Below, in pieces: positions 4,961 through 8,000 of a DNA stretch of 8,000 nucleotides (position 1 is its first letter; every line of letters begins with the position of its first letter). The stretch covers positions 1 to 8,000 of the forward strand of contig JAFCZV010000446.1 of assembly GCA_019314155.1 (NCBI GenBank). The letters run 5' to 3'. Source of the DNA: Deltaproteobacteria bacterium (lineage in GTDB: Bacteria; Desulfobacterota; Desulfobacteria; Desulfobacterales; UBA11574). Position numbers and translations under genes: made by a program. The notes below the pieces were generated by a model. It searched no databases. It had not been told where the DNA came from and saw only the letters and a program-made list of their open reading frames with translations.

Positions 4961-5923
4961 ATGAAAATCGGGTCCGTTCAACTTGATAATTTTACAATTT
5001 TAGCACCGCTTGCAGGTATTACCAATTTGCCGTTCCGGCTCCTGGCAAAATCGGCGGGGTGTGCACTGGTCTGTTCGGAAATGGTCAGTTCCAATGGGCT
5101 GGCGTATCGATCCGCTAAAACGGAAGAATTGCTCCAAAGCCGTCCCGAAGAGAAGCCGTTGTCTGTCCAGATATTCGGTTCAGATCCGTTTATCATGGCT
5201 GAAGCTGCGGCCATGGTTGAAGCTTCGGGTGCGGACATCCTGGATATCAATCTCGGTTGTTCGGTAAAAAAGGTGCTCAAAACCGGTTCAGGCGCGGCCT
5301 TGATGAAATCACCCCGGAAGGTCGAAAAGATTCTCCTTGCGGTCAGGGACAATATAAAAATTCCGCTAACCATTAAAATGAGGACCGGATGGGAAAAATC
5401 CGGTGATCAGGCGTTTAATATTGCTGCGATAGCAGATACCAGCGGTGTGGACGCCATTACCGTGCATCCTCGCATGGCTACCCAGGGGTTCGGGGGCAAA
5501 GCTGACTGGTCTCTGATTGCCAAAATAAAAAACAAGGTATCCATTCCGGTGATCGGAAATGGAGATATTGTAACACCGGAAGATGCATTAAGCATGAAAA
5601 ACGAAACTGCTTGTGATGTAATGATTGGAAGGGCGGCCATCGGGAACCCCTGGATATTTTCTCAGGTGATATCTTTGATCAACGGTTCTGAAATGGGTGC
5701 TCCGGTCGTTGCCGAACGTTTTGAAGTTATGACGAAGTATCTGAAGAGTTCCGTTGAGTATTTTGGAGAAAAACGGGCCTGCCGGATGATGCGCAGCCGT
5801 CTGGGATGGTTTGCCAAGGGGTTGCCTTACAGCAGCAGGTTTCGTGAATCGATCAAGCGGATCGAGACGGAAAACGAAGCCTTAGTTTTGGTTGAGGATT
5901 ATAAAAACGTTTTACTTGCTTGA
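4961..5923 (+). CDS. dusB: tRNA-dihydrouridine synthase
   Basis: This 320-residue flavoenzyme reduces specific uridines in tRNA to dihydrouridine using FMN and NADPH. The N-terminal TIM barrel has APLAGITNLPFR (15-26), the catalytic loop DINLGC with Cys100, IKMRTGW (138-144) with the FMN-binding Lys139, TVHPR with His169, GNGDI (199-203) and GRAAIGNPW (223-231). The rest is the helical tRNA-binding domain. The length fits the DusB group. The residue after the catalytic cysteine is serine (GCS), where most homologues have proline; a single C-to-T change would explain it. The ATG at 4961 gives the usual family N-terminus, but no good Shine-Dalgarno precedes it, so translation may be coupled to the gene ending 28 bases upstream. 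The subgroup assignment is less certain than the family. Confidence 0.92.
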   Translation: MKIGSVQLDNFTILAPLAGITNLPFRLLAKSAGCALVCSEMVSSNGLAYRSAKTEELLQSRPEEKPLSVQIFGSDPFIMAEAAAMVEASGADILDINLGCSVKKVLKTGSGAALMKSPRKVEKILLAVRDNIKIPLTIKMRTGWEKSGDQAFNIAAIADTSGVDAITVHPRMATQGFGGKADWSLIAKIKNKVSIPVIGNGDIVTPEDALSMKNETACDVMIGRAAIGNPWIFSQVISLINGSEMGAPVVAERFEVMTKYLKSSVEYFGEKRACRMMRSRLGWFAKGLPYSSRFRESIKRIETENEALVLVEDYKNVLLA

Positions 5924-5934
5924 ATTCTCGAACC

Positions 5935-5961
5935 TTCTTCTCCAACTAAATTGGAGAAGAA
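5935..5961 (+). terminator. Stem-loop after dusB, possible terminator
   Basis: TTCTTCTCCAA (5935-5945) and TTGGAGAAGAA (5951-5961) pair perfectly over 11 bases around the loop CTAAA. It begins 12 bases past the dusB stop. The sequence after it is AT-rich but lacks a run of T, so it may be a weak terminator or an mRNA 3'-end stabiliser rather than a strong intrinsic terminator. Confidence 0.45.
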
Positions 5962-6107
5962 CCATAAATATTTACTTTGTAGATTATTTTCGATACGCTA
6001 AAGTAAAGACCATAAAAGCATATAAAAAATACAAAATGTGTTTTGAAAAGGTTGCTTATGTTCTTCACCTTGGGTTTGAGATAAATCCGGGCTGAACAGG
6101 AGGGATT

Positions 6108-6425
6108 ATGAATTTTAAAAAACGATATTTTTTATTGGCTGCTTTTTGCCTGTTTGTTCTATTCGCATGTGGTACAGTGCACATAGAGGAGAATACATGG
6201 CTCGATACCCCTGGAAATCATGTTAGCAATGGCAACATATTGTTAAAAGCAGGTAAAATTGATGACGCATTTCGTGAGTTCAGCCGTGCCAAGGAACTCG
6301 ACGCGAATTATTCGCCGGCTTATGTAGGCATCAGCCTGGTATACGGCGTAAAGGGTGACGATGAGACTTCATCCGTGTACATGAAAAAAGCAATTAATCT
6401 CTTGAAGGAACAGATCAACAAGTAG
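6108..6425 (+). CDS. Small TPR-containing lipoprotein
   Basis: This 105-residue protein begins with a lipoprotein signal: a basic MNFKKR, a hydrophobic stretch (7-20), and LFAC with Cys21 as the lipidated residue. The mature part has about one and a half tetratricopeptide repeats. Residues 36-70 contain the pattern GNILLKAGKIDDAFREFSRA followed by the typical N-Y-S-P-A turn, and residues 71-101 form a second, weaker unit. Such proteins sit in the inner or outer membrane facing the periplasm and act as protein-binding adaptors; the partner here is unknown. The ATG has AGGAGG (6098-6103) 4 bases upstream, a strong site. The gene is 184 bases from dusB and probably has its own promoter. Its stop lies 4 bases from the end of the convergent ahcY gene. 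Confidence 0.85.
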   Translation: MNFKKRYFLLAAFCLFVLFACGTVHIEENTWLDTPGNHVSNGNILLKAGKIDDAFREFSRAKELDANYSPAYVGISLVYGVKGDDETSSVYMKKAINLLKEQINK

Positions 6426-6429
6426 ACAT

Positions 6430-7686
6430 TTATGTTCCCATACTCCATGATGCCAGGTATTTTTTCTGTTCGGCCGTAAGTGTGTCGATCTTGACGTTCA
6501 TGGAAGAAAGTTTTTCTTTGGCGATGGCGTTGTCTATATTTTCGGGTACGGGATAGACATCATTTTCAAACCTCTTTTTGCTTTTCACCATATATTCGAT
6601 ACTCAACGCCTGGTTGGCGAAACTCATATCCATCACGCTGGACGGATGACCCTCGGCAGATGCAAGATTGATCAGCCTGCCATCCCCCAGGATATTGACG
6701 CGGTTACCATTTTCAAGGACATGCTCTTCAACGAGGGGCCGAATTTCTTTTCGAGATTTTGTTATAGATTCAAGTCCGTTAAGATCGAGTTCTACGTTGA
6801 AATGACCGGAGTTGGCCACAATTGCACCGTCTTTCATGATCTTGAAATGTTCCTTGCGTATTACATTGATATTTCCGGTTACCGTACAGAAGAAATCGCC
6901 GATTCTTGCTGCCTGGCGGATGGGCATTACCCTGAAACCGTCCATGACCGCTTCGAGAGCCGCGGTGGGATCGATCTCGGTGATAATAACATTGGCGCCC
7001 ATTCCTTTTGCTCTTAGTGCGAGTCCCTTGCCGCACCATCCATATCCGCAAACAACAAAATTAGATCCTGCAACGAGACGGTTCGTGGCTCGAATGATTC
7101 CGTCCATGGTGCTCTGCCCGGTTCCGTATCGGTTATCAAATAAATGTTTGGTTTGAGCGTCATTTACCGCTATGATGGGGTACTGTAAAACACCGTTTGC
7201 GGCCATACTTTTAAGCCGAATTATGCCGGTGGTTGTTTCTTCAGTGCCGCCTCGGACATTCTTGATAAGCTCGGTGCGCTTGGAGTGAATGGTGGAAACC
7301 AGATCTGCACCGTCATCCATTGTGTATTGGGGTTTAATATCAAGGGCGGAGTTGATGTGCTTGTAATATGTTTTGTTGTCTTCACCTTTAATGGCAAAAA
7401 CAGAAATTTTGTCATGTTTTACCAGTGAAGCGGCCACATCATCCTGTGTGCTCAGTGGGTTGGAGGCACAGAGCGCAATTTTGGCGCCCCCTGTCTTTAG
7501 TGTTTGCATCAGTGAAGCGGTTTCGGTGGTGACATGAAGGCAGGCAGCTAAGCGAATGCCTTTTAACGGTTTTTCCTTTGCAAATCTTTTTCTAATATTG
7601 TTGAGTACCGGCATGCTTTGATTGGCCCATTTGATCCGGAGCAAGCCTTCCTTTGCGAGTTTTATTTCCTTAACATCGTAGTCCAT
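6430..7686 (-). CDS. ahcY: Adenosylhomocysteinase (S-adenosylhomocysteine hydrolase)
   Basis: This 418-residue cytoplasmic enzyme reversibly splits S-adenosylhomocysteine into homocysteine and adenosine, removing the product inhibitor of methyltransferases. Visible signatures are LHVTTETA with His51, DDGADL with Asp125, GGTEETTTG with Glu149/150, NDAQTKHLFDNRYGTGQS (175-192) with Lys180 and Asp184, the NAD-binding loop GYGWCGKG (214-221), and LINLASAEGHPSSVMDMSFANQ (338-359). It lacks the roughly 40-residue insertion of eukaryotic and many proteobacterial forms and ends in MGT rather than the common YRY tail, placing it with the short archaeal/Thermotoga-like branch. The ATG at 7684-7686 has GGAG (7698-7701) 11 bases upstream. 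metK lies just upstream on the same strand, so the two form an activated-methyl-cycle cluster. Confidence 0.96.
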   Translation of the reverse strand: MDYDVKEIKLAKEGLLRIKWANQSMPVLNNIRKRFAKEKPLKGIRLAACLHVTTETASLMQTLKTGGAKIALCASNPLSTQDDVAASLVKHDKISVFAIKGEDNKTYYKHINSALDIKPQYTMDDGADLVSTIHSKRTELIKNVRGGTEETTTGIIRLKSMAANGVLQYPIIAVNDAQTKHLFDNRYGTGQSTMDGIIRATNRLVAGSNFVVCGYGWCGKGLALRAKGMGANVIITEIDPTAALEAVMDGFRVMPIRQAARIGDFFCTVTGNINVIRKEHFKIMKDGAIVANSGHFNVELDLNGLESITKSRKEIRPLVEEHVLENGNRVNILGDGRLINLASAEGHPSSVMDMSFANQALSIEYMVKSKKRFENDVYPVPENIDNAIAKEKLSSMNVKIDTLTAEQKKYLASWSMGT

Positions 7687-7715
7687 TGACTGTTTATCTC
7701 CTTTTTTCAGGGCTC

Positions 7716-7784
7716 CCCGTCAAACTGCCCGACGGGACCCCGATAACGGGATTTCCGCCACACGGCACAGGCGGACAAGTCCGC
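7716..7784. repeat. Cluster of GC-rich hairpins before ahcY
   Basis: CCCGTC/GACGGG (7716-7721 with 7731-7736), CCCG/CGGG (7739-7742 with 7747-7750) and TCCGCC/GGCGGA (7754-7759 with 7770-7775) are three adjacent stems. A fourth pairing, GCGGAC/GTCCGC (7771-7776 with 7779-7784), competes with the third. The composition is sharply higher in GC than the flanks, which suggests a REP-like dispersed element or an imported module rather than ordinary spacer. No T-run follows in the minus direction, so it is not an intrinsic terminator for metK. Confidence 0.5.
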
Positions 7785-7823
7785 TACGCTCCAACAGGCA
7801 GGGTTCAAGGTCTAATGTTCTAT

Positions 7824-7858
7824 TTCAATTCCAAATTTTCAATTGACAACCTTCAATT
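7824..7858. repeat. Heptad-phased TTCAATT repeat after metK
   Basis: Three TTCAATT units (7824-7830, 7838-7844 and 7852-7858) are separated by exactly seven bases each (CCAAATT and GACAACC), giving five heptamers in phase. The array ends two bases before the metK stop codon on the opposite strand. Its period matches the array after fadN, although the units differ. Confidence 0.65.
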
Positions 7859-7859
7859 C

Positions 7860-8000
7860 TTACAGTCCTGCTTTTTCCTTTAAGACGTCAACCATATTGG
7901 TTTTTTCCCAGGAAAATTCAGGTTCATTTCTTCCAAAGTGGCCGTATGCCGAAGTTTTTTTAAAGATGGGACGTAAAAGATCAAGGTATTCAATAATGGC
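7860..8000 (-). CDS. metK: S-adenosylmethionine synthetase, C-terminal fragment
   Basis: The last 46 codons and the TAA stop (7860-7862) of a minus-strand gene that begins beyond the right edge. The translation has LDLLRPIFKKTSAYGHFGR followed by EPEFSWEKTN and ends VLKEKAGL. This is the conserved C-terminal block of MetK (RPIY.KTA.YGHFGR..PEF.WE). MetK joins ATP and methionine to make S-adenosylmethionine, the methyl donor whose by-product the downstream ahcY product removes. The ATP- and methionine-binding parts are outside the window. The same strand and order as ahcY suggest one transcription unit, although the 173-base spacer leaves room for separate control. Confidence 0.92.
   Translation of the reverse strand, partial: AIIEYLDLLRPIFKKTSAYGHFGRNEPEFSWEKTNMVDVLKEKAGL

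Larger units (their letters stand above)
7687..7859. other. metK-ahcY spacer with two kinds of structured sequence
   Basis: The spacer has two parts. Bases 7711-7792 are GC-rich and form a row of small hairpins; bases 7811-7859 are AT-rich and carry a heptad repeat. I see no clear promoter and no match to the SAH or SAM riboswitch consensus I know. If metK and ahcY are co-transcribed, the whole spacer is in the mRNA. Confidence 0.55.

Noticed and set aside
5892..6095. 67-codon plus-strand frame between dusB and the lipoprotein gene
   Set aside because: It begins inside the dusB 3' end and runs through the stem-loop at 5935-5961. No ribosome site or domain is visible, and the aromatic- and lysine-rich composition is what AT-rich spacer gives by chance.
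7687..7859. SAH or SAM riboswitch upstream of ahcY
   Set aside because: The location is tempting, and GGAGCG appears on the minus strand, but the flanking stems and conserved core of the SAH riboswitch are not found. Only unspecific GC-rich hairpins are seen.
7686..7883. 65-codon plus-strand frame across the metK-ahcY spacer
   Set aside because: It runs through hairpins and the heptad repeat and into antisense metK; no ribosome site or domain.

Overview
The window looks like chromosomal DNA from a Gram-negative, fatty-acid-oxidising bacterium. The best guess is a sulfate-reducing Desulfobacterota (Desulfobacterales-like), but the sequence alone does not prove this. The pointers are moderate GC content, a Bacillus FadN-type (HAD-then-ECH) beta-oxidation fusion next to a thiolase, the short archaeal/Thermotoga-like form of S-adenosylhomocysteine hydrolase beside metK, a lipobox-bearing TPR protein, and many short-period degenerate repeats between genes. 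Six proteins or protein remnants can be named with confidence: SerC, thiolase, FadN, DusB, AhcY and MetK.

Layout: (1) 1-124, + strand, the last 40 codons of serC. (2) 125-241, a convergent gap holding a nested inverted repeat. (3) 242-3935, - strand, a fatty-acid beta-oxidation operon in the order fadN then fadA. fadN appears as two overlapping reading frames because it carries two frame-breaking lesions: an exact 29-bp tandem duplication at its 5' end and a one-base loss in an A-run at the domain junction. The fadN/fadA gap contains a seven-copy 7-bp array that forms an inverted repeat. (4) 3949-4608, a 660-base gene-free region with a - strand promoter, a 16-bp perfect palindrome just downstream of its -10, a second related site, and an octamer inverted repeat. 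(5) 4609-5923, + strand, a small conserved-looking protein of unknown function followed by dusB. (6) 6108-6425, + strand, a small TPR lipoprotein. (7) 6430-7686, - strand, ahcY, ending 4 bp from the lipoprotein gene. (8) 7687-7859, a spacer with GC-rich hairpins and a heptad repeat. (9) 7860-8000, - strand, the C-terminal end of metK.

Working together: FadN (3-hydroxyacyl-CoA dehydrogenase plus enoyl-CoA hydratase) and FadA (thiolase) would carry out the last three steps of each beta-oxidation cycle. Their promoter has the arrangement expected for a TetR-type fatty-acid repressor. MetK makes S-adenosylmethionine and AhcY removes the S-adenosylhomocysteine left after methyl transfer, so the right-hand genes form part of the activated-methyl cycle. 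DusB makes dihydrouridine in tRNA. I see no clear evidence of a previously undescribed system. The most unusual features are the double lesion in fadN, the pair of ATGAAT-N4-ATTCAT palindromes, and the 7- or 8-bp periodic arrays that fill several intergenic spaces.
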